This document shows positions 49,030-63,927 of a DNA stretch of 64,000 bases, in pieces. How positions within the stretch are numbered: the stretch's first letter is position 1; each line of letters begins with the position of its first letter. The notes below the pieces were generated by a model, which ran no database searches, was not told where the DNA came from, and was given only the letters and a program-made list of their open reading frames with translations. The translations under genes and the position numbers were made by a program. The DNA is from Luzula sylvatica (taxonomy: Eukaryota; Streptophyta; Magnoliopsida; Poales; Juncaceae), in NCBI GenBank assembly GCA_946800325.1, contig OX326960.1, positions 35,183,629-35,247,628 on the forward strand, written 5' to 3'.

Positions 49030-52000
49030 AACGCTTTGAGGAGTTCAAATAACGTGTTTTTAGATCATTTGTATCGTATCTTTTAGTACATAACTTTTCA
49101 CCAAATTTCAGAAACACTAAGGAAGTTTGTTTTTCTATTCAAAACAAGATTTTAACGCTTTGAGGAGTTCAAATAACGTGTTTTCAGATTATTTGTATCG
49201 TATATTTTACTACATAACATTTCACCAAATTTCAGAAACACTAAGGAAGTTTGTTTTTCTATTCAAAACAAGATTTTAACGCTTTGAGGAGTTCAAATAA
49301 CGTGTTTTTAGATCATTTGTATCGTATCTTTTAGTACATAACTTTTCACCAAATTTCAGAAACACTAAGGAAGTTTGTTTTTCTATTCAAAACAAGATTT
49401 TAACGCTTTGAGGAGTTCAAATAATGTGTTTTCAGATTATTTGTATCGTATATTTTACTACATAACATTTCACCAAATTTCAGAAACACTAAGGAAGTTT
49501 GTTTTTCTATTCAAAACAAGATTTTAACGCTTTGAGGAGTTCAAATAACGTGTTTTTAGATCATTTGTATCGTATCTTTTAGTACATAACTTTTCACCAA
49601 ATTTCACAAACACTAAGGAAATTTGTTTTTCGATTCAAAACAAGATTTTAACGCTTTGAGGAGTTCAAATAACGTGTTTTTAGTTCATTTGTATCGTATG
49701 TTTTACTACATAACATTTCACCAAATTTCACAAACACTAAGGAAGTTTGTTTTTCGAGTCAAAACAAGATTTTAACGCTTTGAGGAGTTCAAATAACGTG
49801 TTTTTAGATCATTTGTATCGTATCTTTTAGTACATAACGTTTCACCAAATTTCACAAACACTAAGGAAGTTTGTTTTTCGATTCAAAACAAGATTTTAAC
49901 GCTTTGAGGAGTTCAAATAACGTGTTTTTAGATCATTTGTATCGTATCTTTTACTACATAACTTTTCACCAAATTTGACAAACACTAAGAAAGTTTGTTT
50001 TTCGATTTCAAAACAAGATTTTAACGCTTTGAGGAGTTCAAATAACGTGTTTTCAGGTCATTTGTATCGTATCTTTTAGTACATAACTTTTCACCAAATT
50101 TCAGAAACACTAAGGAAGTTTGTTTTTCGATTCAAAACAAGATTTTAACGCTTTGAGGAGTTCAAATAACGTGTTTTTAGATCATTTGTATCGTATCTTT
50201 TAGTACATAACTTTTCACCAAATTTCACAAACACTAGGAAAGTTTGTTTTTCGTTTCAAAACAAGATTTTAACGCTTTGAGGAGTTCAAATAACGTGTTT
50301 TTAGATCATTTGTATCGTATCTTTTAGTACATAACTTTTCACCAAATTTCAGAAACACTAAGGAAGTTTGTTTTTCTATTCAAAACAAGATTTTAACGCT
50401 TTGAGGAGTTCAAATAACGTGTTTTCAGATTATTTGTATCGTATCTTTTACTACATAACTTTTCACCAAATTTCAGAAACACTAAGGAAGTTTGTTTTTC
50501 TATTCAAAACAAGATTTTAACGCTTTGAGGAGTTCAAATAACGTGTTTTTAGATCATTTGTATCGTATCTTTTAGTACATAACTTTTCACCAAATTTCAC
50601 AAACACTAAGGAAGTTTGTTTTTCGATTCAAAACAAAATTTTAACGCTTTGAGGAGTTCAAATAACGTGTTTTTAGATCATTTGTATGGTATCTTTTACT
50701 ACATAACTTTTCACCAAATTTGACAAACAGTAAGAAAGTTTGTTTTTAGATTTCAAAACAAGATTTTAACGCTTTGAGGAGTTCAAATAACGTGTTTTCA
50801 GGTCATTTGTATCGTATCTTTTAGTACATAACTTTTCACCAAATTTCAGAAACACTAAGGAAGTTTGTTTTTCGATTCAAAACAAGATTTTAACGCTTTG
50901 AGGAGTTCAAATAACGTGTTTTTAGATCATTTGTATCGTATCTTTTAGTACATAACTTTTCACCAAATTTCACAAACACTAAGGAAGTTTGTTTTTCGAG
51001 TCAAAACAAGATTTTAACGCTTTGAGGAGTTCAAATAACGTGTTTTTAGATCATTTGTATCGTATCTTTTAGTACATAACTTTTCAGCAAATTTCACAAA
51101 TACTAAGGAAGTTTGTTTTTCGATTCAAAACGAAATTTTAACGCTTTGAGGAGTTCAAATAACGTGTTTTTAGATCATTTGTATCGTATCTTTTACTACA
51201 TAACTTTTCACCAAATTTCAGAAACACTAAGGAAGTTTGTTTTTCGATTCAAAACAAGATTTTAAGGCTTTGAGGAGTTCAAATAACGTGTTTTTAGATC
51301 ATTTGTATCGTATCTTTTAGTACATAACTTTTCACCAAATTTCACAAACACTAAGGAAGTTTGTTTTTCGATTTCAAAACAATATTTTAACGCTTTGAGG
51401 AGTTCAAATAACGTGTTTTTAGTTCATTTGTATCGTATCTTTTAGTACATAACTTTTCACCCAATTTCACAAACACTAAGGAAGTTTGTTTTTCGAGTCA
51501 AAACAAGATTTTAACGCTTTGAGGAGTTCAAATAACGTGTTTTTAGATCATTTGTATCGTATCTTTTAGTACATAACTTTTCACCAAATTTCACAAACAC
51601 TAAGGAAGTTTATTTTTCGATTCAAAACAAGATTTTAACGCTTTGAGGAGTTCAAATAACGTGTTTTTAGTTCATTTGTATCGTATGTTTTACTACATAA
51701 CTTTTCACCAAATTTCACAAACACTAAGGAAGTTTGTTTTTCGAGTCAAAACAAGATTTTAACGCTTTGAGGAGTTCAAATAACGTGTTTTTAGATCATT
51801 TGTATCGTATCTTTTAGTACATAACTTTTCACCAAATTTCACAAACACTAAGGAAGTTTGTTTTTCGATTCAAAACAAAATTTTAACGCTTTGAGGAGTT
51901 CAAATAACGTGTTTTTAGATCATTTGTATCGTATCTTTTACTACATAACTTTTCACCAAATTTGACAAACACTAAGAAAGTTTGTTTTTCGATTTCAAAA

Positions 52001-52257
52001 CAAGATTTTAACGCTTTGAGGAGTTCAAATAACGTGTTTTCAGGTCATTTGTATCGTATCTTTTAGTACATAACTTTTCACCAAATTTCAGAAACATTAA
52101 GGAAGTTTGTTTTTCGATTCAAAACAAGATTTTAACGCTTTGAGGAGTTCAAATAACGTGTTTTTAGATCATTTGTATCGTATCTTTTAGTACATAACTT
52201 TTCACCAAATTTCACAAACACTAGGAAAGTTTGTTTTTCGTTTCAAAACAAGATTTT
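49030..52257 (+). repeat. 26-monomer segment, copy 3 of three
   Basis: Repeats 43444-46670, offset 5586 (5587 past the deletion in copy 2), with tatggtatc at 50688, aaggc at 51264 and aacattaagg in the G monomer at 52010. Its right part, from 50768, is at the same time the start of the 34-monomer tandem pair. Confidence 0.86.
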
Positions 52258-54987
52258 AACGCTTTGAGGAGTTCAAATAACGTGTTTTTAGATCATTTGT
52301 ATCGTATCTTTTAGTACATAACTTTTCACCAAATTTCGGAAACACTAAGGAAGTTTGTTTTTCGATTCAAAACAAGATTTTAACGCTTTGAGGAGTTCAA
52401 ATAACGTGTTTTCAGATTATTTGTATTGTATATTTTACTACGTAACTTTTCACCAAATTTCAGAAACACTAAGGAAGTTTGTTTTTCTATTCAAAACAAG
52501 ATTTTAACGCTTTGAGGAGTTCAAATAACGTGTTTTTAGATCATTTGTATCGTATCTTTTAGTACATAACTTTTCACCAAATTTCACAAACACTAAGGAA
52601 ATTTGTTTTTCGATTCAAAACAAGATTTTAACGCTTTGAGGAGTTCAAATAACGTGTTTTTAGTTCATTTGTATCGTATGTTTTACTACATAACTTTTCA
52701 CCAAATTTCACAAACACTAAGGAAGTTTGTTTTTCGAGTCAAAACAAGATTTTAACGCTTTGAGGAGTTCAAATAACGTGTTTTTAGATCATTTGTATCG
52801 TATCTTTTAGTACGTAACGTTTCACCAAATTTCACAAACACTAAGGAAGTTTGTTTTTCGATTCAAAACAAGATTTTAACGCTTTGAGGAGTTCAAATAA
52901 CGTGTTTTTAGATCATTTGTATCGTATCTTTTAGTACATAACTTTTCACCAAATTTCACAAACACTAAGGAAATTTGTTTTTCGATTCAAAACAAGATTT
53001 TAACGCTTTGAGGAGTTCAAATAACGTGTTTTTAGTTCATTTGTATCGTATCTTTTAGTACATAACTTTTCACCAAATTTCACAAACACTAAGGAAGTTT
53101 GTTTTTCGAGTCAAAACAAGATTTTAACGCTTTGAGGAGTTCAAATAACGTGTTTTTAGATCATTTGTATCGTATCTTTTAGTACATAACTTTTCACCAA
53201 ATTTCAGAAACACTAAGGAAGTTTGTTTTTCTATTCAAAACAAGATTTTAACGCTTTGAGGAGTTCAAATAACGTGTTTTCAGATTATTTGTGTCGTATA
53301 TTTTACTACATAACATTTCACCAAATTTCAGAAACACTAAGGAAGTTTGTTTTTCTATTCAAAACAAGATTTTAACGCTTTGAGGAGTTCAAATAACGTG
53401 TTTTTAGATCATTTGTATCGTATCTTTTAGTACATAACTTTTCACCAAATTTCACAAACACTAAGGAAATTTGTTTTTCGATTCAAAACAAGATTTTAAC
53501 GCTTTGAGGAGTTCAAATAACGTGTTTTTAGTTCATTTGTATCGTATGTTTTACTACATAACTTTTCACCAAATTTCACAAACACTAAGGAAGTTTGTTT
53601 TTCGAGTAAAAACAAGATTTTAACGCTTTGAGGAGTTCAAATAACGTGTTTTTAGATCATTTGTATCATATCTTTTAGTACATAACGTTTCACCAAATTT
53701 CACAAACACTAAGGAAGTTTGTTTTTCGATTCAAAACAAGATTTTAACGCTTTGAGGAGTTCAAATAACGTGTTTTTAGTTCATTTGTATCGTATGTTTT
53801 ACTACATAACTTTTCACCAAATTTCACAAACACTAAGGAAGTTTGTTTTTCGAGTCAAAACAAGATTTTAACGCTTTGAGGAGTTCAAATAACGTGTTTT
53901 TAGATCATTTGTATCGTATCTTTTAGTACATAACTTTTCAGCAAATTTCACAAACACTAAGGAAGTTTGTTTCTCGATTCAAAACGAAATTTTAACGCTT
54001 TGAGGAGTTCAAATAACGTCTTTTTAGATCATTTGTATCGTATCTTTTACTACATAACTTTTCACCAAATTTCAGAAACACTAAGGAAGTTTGTTTTTCG
54101 ATTCAAAACAAGATTTTAACGCTTTGAGGAGTTCAAATAACGTGTTTTTAGATCATTTGTATCGTATCTTTTAGTACATAACTTTTCACCAAATTTCACA
54201 AACACTAAGGAAGTTTGTTTTTCGATTTCAAAACAATATTTTAACGCTTTGAGGAGTTCAAATAACGTGTTTTTAGTTCATTTGTATCGTATCTTTTAGT
54301 ACATAACTTTTCACCAAATTTCACAAACACTAAGGAAGTTTGTTTTTCGAGTCAAAACAAGATTTTAACGCTTTGAGGAGTTCAAATAACGTGTTTTTAG
54401 ATCATTTGTATCGTATCTTTTAGTACATAACTTTTCACCAAATTTCAGAAACACTAAGGAAGTTTGTTTTTCTATTCAAAACAAGATTTTAACGCTTTGA
54501 GGAGTTCAAATAACGTGTTTTTAGTTCATTTGTATCGTATGTTTTACTACATAACTTTTCACCAAATTTCAGAAACACTAAGGAAGTTTGTTTTTCGAGT
54601 CAAAACAAGATTTTAACGCTTTGAGGAGTTCAAATAACGTGTTTTTAGATCATTTGTATCGTATCTTTTAGTACATAACTTTTCACCAAATTTCACAAAC
54701 ACTAAGGAAGTTTGTTTTTCGATTCAAAACGAAATTTTAACGCTTTGAGGAGTTCAAATAACGTGTTTTTAGATCATTTGTATCGTATCTTTTACTACAT
54801 AACTTTTCACCAAATTTCAGAAACACTAAGGAAGTTTGTTTTTCGATTCAAAACAAGATTTTAACGCTTTGAGGAGTTCAAATAACGTGTTTTTAGATCA
54901 TTTGTATCGTATCTTTTACTACATAACTTTTCACCAAATTTGACAAACACTAAGAAAGTTAGTTTTTCGATTTCAAAACAAGATTTT
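50768..54987 (+). repeat. 34-monomer unit, copy 1 of a tandem pair (4220 bp)
   Basis: Class order: G L M N O P Q C K F G H I A B C D B E I A B C D C M N O E I C R N F, four 125-bp monomers. Marks shared with the next copy at exactly 4220 bases: aaggc (51264, 55484), tttgtattgta (52421, 56641), tttgtgtcg (53293, 57513), gttagttttt (54960, 59180). The left end coincides with a G monomer and the right end with F, so the exchange joined an F to a G and kept the usual F-G order. Confidence 0.92.
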
Positions 54988-57900
54988 AACGCTTTGAGGA
55001 GTTCAAATAACGTGTTTTCAGGTCATTTGTATCGTATCTTTTAGTACATAACTTTTCACCAAATTTCAGAAACACTAAGGAAGTTTGTTTTTCGATTCAA
55101 AACAAGATTTTAACGCTTTGAGGAGTTCAAATAACGTGTTTTTAGATCATTTGTATCGTATCTTTTAGTACATAACTTTTCACCAAATTTCACAAACACT
55201 AAGGAAGTTTGTTTTTCGAGTCAAAACAAGATTTTAACGCTTTGAGGAGTTCAAATAACGTGTTTTTAGATCATTTGTATCGTATCTTTTAGTACATAAC
55301 TTTTCAGCAAATTTCACAAATACTAAGGAAGTTTGTTTTTCGATTCAAAACGAAATTTTAACGCTTTGAGGAGTTCAAATAACGTGTTTTTAGATCATTT
55401 GTATCGTATCTTTTACTACATAACTTTTCACCAAATTTCAGAAACACTAAGGAAGTTTGTTTTTCGATTCAAAACAAGATTTTAAGGCTTTGAGGAGTTC
55501 AAATAACGTGTTTTTAGATCATTTGTATCGTATCTTTTAGTACATAACTTTTCACCAAATTTCACAAACACTAAGGAAGTTTGTTTTTCGATTTCAAAAC
55601 AATATTTTAACGCTTTGAGGAGTTCAAATAACGTGTTTTTAGTTCATTTGTATCGTATCTTTTAGTACATAACTTTTCACCCAATTTCACAAACACTAAG
55701 GAAGTTTGTTTTTCGAGTCAAAACAAGATTTTAACGCTTTGAGGAGTTCAAATAACGTGTTTTTAGATCATTTGTATCGTATCTTTTAGTACATAACTTT
55801 TCACCAAATTTCACAAACACTAAGGAAGTTTATTTTTCGATTCAAAACAAGATTTTAACGCTTTGAGGAGTTCAAATAACGTGTTTTTAGTTCATTTGTA
55901 TCGTATGTTTTACTACATAACTTTTCACCAAATTTCACAAACACTAAGGAAGTTTGTTTTTCGAGTCAAAACAAGATTTTAACGCTTTGAGGAGTTCAAA
56001 TAACGTGTTTTTAGATCATTTGTATCGTATCTTTTAGTACATAACTTTTCACCAAATTTCACAAACACTAAGGAAGTTTGTTTTTCGATTCAAAACAAAA
56101 TTTTAACGCTTTGAGGAGTTCAAATAACGTGTTTTTAGATCATTTGTATCGTATCTTTTACTACATAACTTTTCACCAAATTTGACAAACACTAAGAAAG
56201 TTTGTTTTTCGATTTCAAAACAAGATTTTAACGCTTTGAGGAGTTCAAATAACGTGTTTTCAGGTCATTTGTATCGTATCTTTTAGTACATAACTTTTCA
56301 CCAAATTTCAGAAACATTAAGGAAGTTTGTTTTTCGATTCAAAACAAGATTTTAACGCTTTGAGGAGTTCAAATAACGTGTTTTTAGATCATTTGTATCG
56401 TATCTTTTAGTACATAACTTTTCACCAAATTTCACAAACACTAGGAAAGTTTGTTTTTCGTTTCAAAACAAGATTTTAACGCTTTGAGGAGTTCAAATAA
56501 CGTGTTTTTAGATCATTTGTATCGTATCTTTTAGTACATAACTTTTCACCAAATTTCGGAAACACTAAGGAAGTTTGTTTTTCGATTCAAAACAAGATTT
56601 TAACGCTTTGAGGAGTTCAAATAACGTGTTTTCAGATTATTTGTATTGTATATTTTACTACGTAACTTTTCACCAAATTTCAGAAACACTAAGGAAGTTT
56701 GTTTTTCTATTCAAAACAAGATTTTAACGCTTTGAGGAGTTCAAATAACGTGTTTTTAGATCATTTGTATCGTATCTTTTAGTACATAACTTTTCACCAA
56801 ATTTCACAAACACTAAGGAAATTTGTTTTTCGATTCAAAACAAGATTTTAACGCTTTGAGGAGTTCAAATAACGTGTTTTTAGTTCATTTGTATCGTATG
56901 TTTTACTACATAACTTTTCACCAAATTTCACAAACACTAAGGAAGTTTGTTTTTCGAGTCAAAACAAGATTTTAACGCTTTGAGGAGTTCAAATAACGTG
57001 TTTTTAGATCATTTGTATCGTATCTTTTAGTACGTAACGTTTCACCAAATTTCACAAACACTAAGGAAGTTTGTTTTTCGATTCAAAACAAGATTTTAAC
57101 GCTTTGAGGAGTTCAAATAACGTGTTTTTAGATCATTTGTATCGTATCTTTTAGTACATAACTTTTCACCAAATTTCACAAACACTAAGGAAATTTGTTT
57201 TTCGATTCAAAACAAGATTTTAACGCTTTGAGGAGTTCAAATAACGTGTTTTTAGTTCATTTGTATCGTATCTTTTAGTACATAACTTTTCACCAAATTT
57301 CACAAACACTAAGGAAGTTTGTTTTTCGAGTCAAAACAAGATTTTAACGCTTTGAGGAGTTCAAATAACGTGTTTTTAGATCATTTGTATCGTATCTTTT
57401 AGTACATAACTTTTCACCAAATTTCAGAAACACTAAGGAAGTTTGTTTTTCTATTCAAAACAAGATTTTAACGCTTTGAGGAGTTCAAATAACGTGTTTT
57501 CAGATTATTTGTGTCGTATATTTTACTACATAACATTTCACCAAATTTCAGAAACACTAAGGAAGTTTGTTTTTCTATTCAAAACAAGATTTTAACGCTT
57601 TGAGGAGTTCAAATAACGTGTTTTTAGATCATTTGTATCGTATCTTTTAGTACATAACTTTTCACCAAATTTCACAAACACTAAGGAAATTTGTTTTTCG
57701 ATTCAAAACAAGATTTTAACGCTTTGAGGAGTTCAAATAACGTGTTTTTAGTTCATTTGTATCGTATGTTTTACTACATAACTTTTCACCAAATTTCACA
57801 AACACTAAGGAAGTTTGTTTTTCGAGTAAAAACAAGATTTTAACGCTTTGAGGAGTTCAAATAACGTGTTTTTAGATCATTTGTATCATATCTTTTAGTA

Positions 57901-59207
57901 CATAACGTTTCACCAAATTTCACAAACACTAAGGAAGTTTGTTTTTCGATTCAAAACAAGATTTTAACGCTTTGAGGAGTTCAAATAACGTGTTTTTAGT
58001 TCATTTGTATCGTATGTTTTACTACATAACTTTTCACCAAATTTCACAAACACTAAGGAAGTTTGTTTTTCGAGTCAAAACAAGATTTTAACGCTTTGAG
58101 GAGTTCAAATAACGTGTTTTTAGATCATTTGTATCGTATCTTTTAGTACATAACTTTTCAGCAAATTTCACAAACACTAAGGAAGTTTGTTTCTCGATTC
58201 AAAACGAAATTTTAACGCTTTGAGGAGTTCAAATAACGTCTTTTTAGATCATTTGTATCGTATCTTTTACTACATAACTTTTCACCAAATTTCAGAAACA
58301 CTAAGGAAGTTTGTTTTTCGATTCAAAACAAGATTTTAACGCTTTGAGGAGTTCAAATAACGTGTTTTTAGATCATTTGTATCGTATCTTTTAGTACATA
58401 ACTTTTCACCAAATTTCACAAACACTAAGGAAGTTTGTTTTTCGATTTCAAAACAATATTTTAACGCTTTGAGGAGTTCAAATAACGTGTTTTTAGTTCA
58501 TTTGTATCGTATCTTTTAGTACATAACTTTTCACCAAATTTCACAAACACTAAGGAAGTTTGTTTTTCGAGTCAAAACAAGATTTTAACGCTTTGAGGAG
58601 TTCAAATAACGTGTTTTTAGATCATTTGTATCGTATCTTTTAGTACATAACTTTTCACCAAATTTCAGAAACACTAAGGAAGTTTGTTTTTCTATTCAAA
58701 ACAAGATTTTAACGCTTTGAGGAGTTCAAATAACGTGTTTTTAGTTCATTTGTATCGTATGTTTTACTACATAACTTTTCACCAAATTTCAGAAACACTA
58801 AGGAAGTTTGTTTTTCGAGTCAAAACAAGATTTTAACGCTTTGAGGAGTTCAAATAACGTGTTTTTAGATCATTTGTATCGTATCTTTTAGTACATAACT
58901 TTTCACCAAATTTCACAAACACTAAGGAAGTTTGTTTTTCGATTCAAAACGAAATTTTAACGCTTTGAGGAGTTCAAATAACGTGTTTTTAGATCATTTG
59001 TATCGTATCTTTTACTACATAACTTTTCACCAAATTTCAGAAACACTAAGGAAGTTTGTTTTTCGATTCAAAACAAGATTTTAACGCTTTGAGGAGTTCA
59101 AATAACGTGTTTTTAGATCATTTGTATCGTATCTTTTACTACATAACTTTTCACCAAATTTGACAAACACTAAGAAAGTTAGTTTTTCGATTTCAAAACA
59201 AGATTTT
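54988..59207 (+). repeat. 34-monomer unit, copy 2 of the tandem pair (4220 bp)
   Basis: Repeats 50768-54987 in order and marks; I saw no difference at diagnostic sites. It is therefore among the youngest duplications in the window. After 59207 the array continues with G-H-F-G-H-I, the order found after the same F monomer at 42823 and 48409. Confidence 0.92.
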
Positions 59208-62200
59208 AACGCTTTGAGGAGTTCAAATAACGTGTTTTCAGGTCATTTGTATCGTATCTTTTAGTACATAACTTTTCACCAAATTTCAGAAACACTAAGG
59301 AAGTTTGTTTTTCGATTCAAAACAAGATTTTAACGCTTTGAGGAGTTCAAATAACGTGTTTTTAGATCATTTGTATCGTATCTTTTAGTACATAACTTTT
59401 CAGCAAATTTCACAAACACTAGGAAAGTTTGTTTTTCGTTTCAAAACAAGATTTTAACGCTTTGAGGAGTTCAAATAACGTGTTTTTAGATCATTTGTAT
59501 CGTATCTTTTACTACATAACTTTTCACCAAATTTGACAAACACTAAGAAAGTTTGTTTTTCGATTTCAAAACAAGATTTTAACGCTTTGAGGAGTTCAAA
59601 TAACGTGTTTTCAGGTCATTTGTATAGTATCTTTTAGTACATAACTTTTCACCAAATTTCAGAAACACTAAGGAAGTTTGTTTTTCGATTCAAAACAAGA
59701 TTTTAACGCTTTGAGGAGTTCAAATAACGTGTTTTTAGATCATTTGTATCGTATCTTTTAGTACATAACTTTTCACCAAATTTCACAAACACTAGGAAAG
59801 TTTGTTTTTCGTTTCAAAACAAGATTTTAACGCTTTGAGGAGTTCAAATAACGTGTTTTTAGATCATTTGTATCGTATCTTTTAGTACATAACTTTTCAC
59901 CAAATTTCAGAAACACTAAGGAAGTTTGTTTTTCTATTCAAAACAAGATTTTAACGCTTTGAGGAGTTCAAATAACGTGTTTTCAGATTATTTGTATCGT
60001 ATCTTTTACTACATAACTTTTCACCAAATTTCAGAAACACTAAGGAAGTTTGTTTTTCTATTCAAAACAAGATTTTAACGCTTTGAGGAGTTCAAATAAC
60101 GTGTTTTTAGATCATTTGTATCGTATCTTTTAGTACATAACTTTTCACCAAATTTCACAAACACTAAGGAAGTTTGTTTTTCGATTCAAAACAAAATTTT
60201 AACGCTTTGAGGAGTTCAAATAACGTGTTTTTAGATCATTTGTATCGTATCTTTTACTACATAACTTTTCACCAAATTTGACAAACAGTAAGAAAGTTTG
60301 TTTTTCGATTTCAAAACAAGATTTTAACGCTTTGAGGAGTTCAAATAACGTGTTTTCAGGTCATTTGTATCGTATCTTTTAGTACATAACTTTTCACCAA
60401 ATTTCAGAAACACTAAGGAAGTTTGTTTTTCGATTCAAAACAAGATTTTAACGCTTTGAGGAGTTCAAATAACGTGTTTTTAGATCATTTGTATCGTATC
60501 TTTTAGTACATAACTTTTCACCAAATTTCACAAACACTAAGGAAGTTTGTTTTTCGAGTCAATACAAGATTTTAACGCTTTGAGGAGTTCAAATAACGTG
60601 TTTTTAGATCATTTGTATCGTATCTTTTAGTACATAACTTTTCAGAAAATTTCACAAATACTAAGGAAGTTTGTTTTTCGATTCAAAACGAAATTTTAAC
60701 GCTTTGAGGAGTTCAAATAACGTGTTTTTAGATCATTTGTATCGTATCTTTTACTACATAACTTTTCACCAAATTTCAGAAACACTAAGGAAGTTTGTTT
60801 TTCGATTCAAAACAAGATTTTAACGCTTTGAGGAGTTCAAATAACGTGTTTTTAGATCATTTGTATCGTATCTTTTAGTACATAACTTTTCACCAAATTT
60901 CACAAACACTAAGGAAGTTTGTTTTTCGATTTCAAAACAATATTTTAACGCTTTGAGGAGTTCAAATAACGTGTTTTTAGTTCATTTGTATCGTATCTTT
61001 TAGTACATAACTTTTCACCCAATTTCACAAACACTAAGGAAGTTTGTTTTTCGAGTCAAAACAAGATTTTAACGCTTTGAGGAGTTCAAATAACGTGTTT
61101 TTAGATCATTTGTATCGTATCTTTTAGTACATAACTTTTCACCAAATTTCACAAACACTAAGGAAGTTTATTTTTCGATTCAAAACAAGATTTTAACGCT
61201 TTGAGGAGTTCAAATAACGTGTTTTTAGTTCATTTGTATCGTATGTTTTACTACATAACTTTTCACCAAATTTGACAAACACTAAGAAAGTTTGTTTTTC
61301 GATTTCAAAACAAGATTTTAACGCTTCGAGGAGTTCAAATAACGTGTTTTCAGGTCATTTGTATCGTATCTTTTAGTACATAACTTTTCACCAAATTTCA
61401 GAAACACTAAGGAAGTTTGTTTTTCGATTCAAAACAAGATTTTAACGCTTTGAGGAGTTCAAATAACGTGTTTTTAGATCATTTGTATCGTATCTTTTAG
61501 TACATAACTTTTCACCAAATTTCACAAACACTAGGAAAGTTTGTTTTTCGTTTCAAAACAAGATTTTAACGCTTTGAGGAGTTCAAATAACGTGTTTTTA
61601 GATCATTTGTATCGTATCTTTTAGTACATAACTTTTCACCAAATTTCAGAAACACTAAGGAAGTTTGTTTTTCGATTCAAAACAAGATTTTAACGCTTTG
61701 AGGAGTTCAAATAACGTGTTTTCAGATTATTTGTATCGTATCTTTTACTACATAACTTTTCACCAAATTTCAGAAACACTAAGGAAGTTTGTTTTTCTAT
61801 TCAAAACAAGATTTTAACGCTTTGAGGAGTTCAAATAACGTGTTTTTAGATCATTTGTATCGTATCTTTTAGTACATAACTTTTCACCAAATTTCACAAA
61901 CACTAAGGAAATTTGTTTTTCGATTCAAAACAAGATTTTAACGCTTTGAGGAGTTCAAATAACGTGTTTTTAGTTCATTTGTATCGTATGTTTTACTACA
62001 TAACTTTTCACCAAATTTCACAAACACTAAGGAAGTTTGTTTTTCGAGTCAAAACAAGATTTTAACGCTTTGAGGAGTTCAAATAACGTGTTTTTAGATC
62101 ATTTGTATCGTATCTTTTAGTACATAACGTTTCACCAAATTTCACAAACACTAAGGAAGTTTGTTTTTCGATTCAAAACAAGATTTTAACGCTTTGAGGA

Positions 62201-63927
62201 GTTCAAATAACGTGTTTTTAGTTCATTTGTATCGTATGTTTTACTACATAACTTTTCACCAAATTTCACAAACACTAAGGAAGTTTGTTTTTCGAGTCAA
62301 AACAAGATTTTAACGCTTTGAGGAGTTCAAATAACGTGTTTTTAGATCATTTGTATCGTATCTTTTAGTACATAACTTTTCAGCCAATTTCACAAACACT
62401 AAGGAAGTTTGTTTTTCGATTCAAAACGAAATTTTAACGCTTTGAGGAGTTCAAATAACGTGTTTTTAGATCATTTGTATCGTATCTTTTACTACATAAC
62501 TTTTCACCAAATTTCAGAAACACTAAGGAAGTTTGTTTTTCGATTCAAAACAAGATTTTAACGCTTTGAGGAGTTCAAATAACGTGTTTTTAGATCATTT
62601 GTATCGTATCTTTTAGTACATAACTTTTCACCAAATTTCACAAACACTAAGGAAGTTTGTTTTTCGATTTCAAAACAATATTTTAACGCTTTGAGGAGTT
62701 CAAATAACGTGTTTTTAGTTCATTTGTATCGTATCTTTTAGTACATAACTTTTCACCAAATTTCACAAACACTAAGGAAGTTTGTTTTTCGAGTCAAAAC
62801 AAGATTTTAACGCTTTGAGGAGTTCAAATAACGTGTTTTTAGATCATTTGTATCGTATCTTTTAGTACATAACTTTTCACCAAATTTCACAAACACTAAG
62901 GAAGTTTGTTTTTCGATTCAAAACAAGATTTTAACGCTTTGAGGAGTTCAAATAACGTGTTTTTAGTTCATTTGTATCGTATGTTTTACTACATAACTTT
63001 TCACCAAATTTCACAAACACTAAGGAAGTTTGTTTTTCGAGTCAAAACAAGATTTTAACGCTTTGAGGAGTTCAAATAACGTGTTTTTAGATCATTTGTA
63101 TCGTATCTTTTAGTACATAACTTTTCACCAAATTTCACAAACACTAAGGAAGTTTGTTTTTCGATTCAAAACAAGATTTTAACGCTTTGAGGAGTTCAAA
63201 TAACGTGTTTTTAGATCATTTGTATCTTATCTTTTACTACATAACTTTTCACCAAATTTCACAAACACTAAGAAAGTTTGTTTTTCGATTTCAAAACAAG
63301 ATTTTAACGCTTTGAGGAGTTCAAATAACGTGTTTTCAGGTCATTTGTATCGTATCTTTTAGTACATAACTTTTCACCAAATTTCAGAAACACTAAGGAA
63401 GTTTGTTTTTCGATTCAAAACAAGATTTTAACGCTTTGAGGAGTTCCAATAACGTGTTTTTAGATCATTTGTATCGTATCTTTTACTACATAACTTTTCA
63501 CCAAATTTCACAAACACTAAGAAAGTTTGTTTTTCGATTTCAAAACAAGATTTTAACGCTTTGAGGAGTTCAAATAACGTGTTTTCAGGTCATTTGTATC
63601 GTATCTTTTAGTACATAACTTTTCACCAAATTTCAGAAACACTAAGGAAGTTTGTTTTTCGATTCAAAACAAGATTTTAACGCTTTGAGGAGTTCCAATA
63701 ACGTGTTTTTAGATCATTTGTATCGTATCTTTTAGTACATAACTTTTCACCAAATTTCACAAACACTAGGAAAGTTTGTTTTTCGTTTCAAAACAAGATT
63801 TTAACGCTTTGAGGAGTTCAAATAACGTGTTTTTAGATCATTTGTATCGTATCTTTTACTACATAACTTTTCACCAAATTTGACAAACACTAAGAAAGTT
63901 TGTTTTTCGATTTCAAAACAATATTTT
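59208..63927 (+). repeat. Right-end region of 38 monomers with irregular order and more private changes
   Basis: Class order: G H F G H I A K F G L M N O P Q F G H I A B C D C M N O E J C J F G F G H F. I see no internal copy of this order in the window. Private or near-private changes accumulate: cgagtcaatac (60563), ttcagaaaat (about 60646), a C/F hybrid (61195), cttcgagg (61320, 63928), cagccaat (62312 monomer), tatcttatc (63227), ttccaat (63430, 63679). F-G dimers recur in short succession at the end (63181, 63430, 63803). Confidence 0.8.
61195..61319 (+). repeat. Hybrid monomer: class C left half, class F right half (125 bp)
   Basis: The left half reads tagttcat and atgttttactac (class C). 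The right half reads tttgacaaacactaag with the loop tcgatttc (class F). It follows Q, where C is expected, and precedes G, which always follows F. A crossover between a C and an F monomer within positions 57-79, deleting C-K or more, accounts for it in one step. Confidence 0.75.
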
